DNA from: Chloroflexus aggregans DSM 9485
GTDB taxonomy: Bacteria; Chloroflexota; Chloroflexia; Chloroflexales; Chloroflexaceae
Direction of reading: 5' to 3'
NCBI RefSeq assembly: GCF_000021945.1
Contig: NC_011831.1
Span: forward strand, 3,237,353-3,301,352
DNA length: 64,000 nucleotides
The notes under the pieces are model-generated. The model saw only the letters and a program-made list of their open reading frames with translations. It was not told the DNA's origin and ran no database searches. A program made the position numbers and the translations under genes. Position 1 is the first letter of the stretch, and every line of letters begins with the position of its first letter. Shown here piece by piece: positions 63,818-64,000 of this stretch.

Positions 63818-64000
63818 TCACGCCGCTTGATCGTATGCCACCGGTAATTTTGCCCGAAAACGCAACAAGCGCATGCCGTTTAGGGTTACGAGCAGCGAGG
63901 CACCGACATCGGCAAGGACCGCCATCCACATTGTACCGAGGCCGGCGAGCACCAGCCCGATGAAGAAAAGCTTGATCCCAATGCTAAACGCGACATTTGT
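63818..64000 (-). CDS. C-terminus of a heavy-metal P-type ATPase, cut by window edge
   Basis: The last 60 residues read NVAFSIGIKLFFIGL, MWMAVLADVGASLLVTLNGMRLLRF. This is the characteristic final two membrane helices of CadA/ZntA/CopA-type ATPases, with the conserved ADVGASLLV stretch. Most of the enzyme, including the CPx or metal-site motif, lies outside, so the metal cannot be assigned, though this tail is more CadA/ZntA-like than CopA-like. Confidence 0.85.
   Translation of the reverse strand, partial: TNVAFSIGIKLFFIGLVLAGLGTMWMAVLADVGASLLVTLNGMRLLRFRAKLPVAYDQAA

Overview
The window looks like chromosomal DNA of a filamentous anoxygenic phototroph of the Chloroflexales, most likely a Chloroflexus. 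I infer this from protein style, moderate GC, a tandem FKBP/MenC pair, MglA-type gliding genes, many PAS/GAF/STAS sensors and a HrcA/CIRCE heat-shock operon. No rRNA gene or photosynthesis gene is present to prove it. Nearly all genes are housekeeping or signalling genes. I see no phage, transposase, CRISPR array or restriction island.

Layout. 1-2018 is a riboflavin operon (ribD end, ribE, ribB, ribH), followed by carA. 3.6-8.1 kb has a pseudo-receiver regulator, a MenC-type enolase coupled to a tandem FKBP isomerase, a secreted glutamine cyclotransferase and a CBS protein. 8.1-12.3 kb has a repeat-rich spacer, a four-PAS/STAS sensor and a CheR that lacks its N-terminal domain. 12.4-17.1 kb has a 2Fe-2S ferredoxin, a small membrane protein, a lipoprotein cytochrome c, glutamine synthetase and a UbiA-type prenyltransferase. 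17.4-25.5 kb has two membrane STAS proteins, a conserved unknown protein, a CAU tRNA followed by tilS, hpt and ftsH. 25.6-30.6 kb has a lipoprotein, a large degenerate-PP2C/beta-propeller membrane protein and a second PAS/STAS sensor of exactly the same length as the first.

30.9-33.2 kb is a 2.3-kb array of hairpin repeats with no credible gene. It is followed by a Crp/Fnr regulator and a two-gene operon for a divergent cytochrome-bd-like membrane complex with a covalently bound haem c. This operon is the best candidate for an undescribed system here. 36.9-39.6 kb is ffh, rpsP, khpA, rimM. 39.6-44.6 kb (minus strand) is a REC-GAF-PAS kinase, hisIE, a 25-copy minisatellite and purH. 44.7-47.1 kb is a minus-strand operon of two Roadblock proteins, an MglA GTPase and a DUF4388 protein, which fits polarity or gliding control. 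47.2-52.5 kb has a small HTH protein, a GAF-PAS kinase, a DUF58 protein, trxB and a small conserved protein. 53-57 kb has a HAD phosphatase, a lone receiver, glutamate dehydrogenase, a GNAT acetyltransferase, a 50-aa membrane protein and rlmB. 57.2-62.2 kb is the hrcA-grpE-dnaK-dnaJ operon under a perfect CIRCE. The window ends with an M20 peptidase and the tail of a metal P-type ATPase.

Two themes recur. Stressosome-like STAS proteins appear four times without their RsbT/RsbS partners. Many promoters carry an extended -10 element (TGN before TAYAMT), and two of these sit so close to the start codon that leaderless mRNA is likely.
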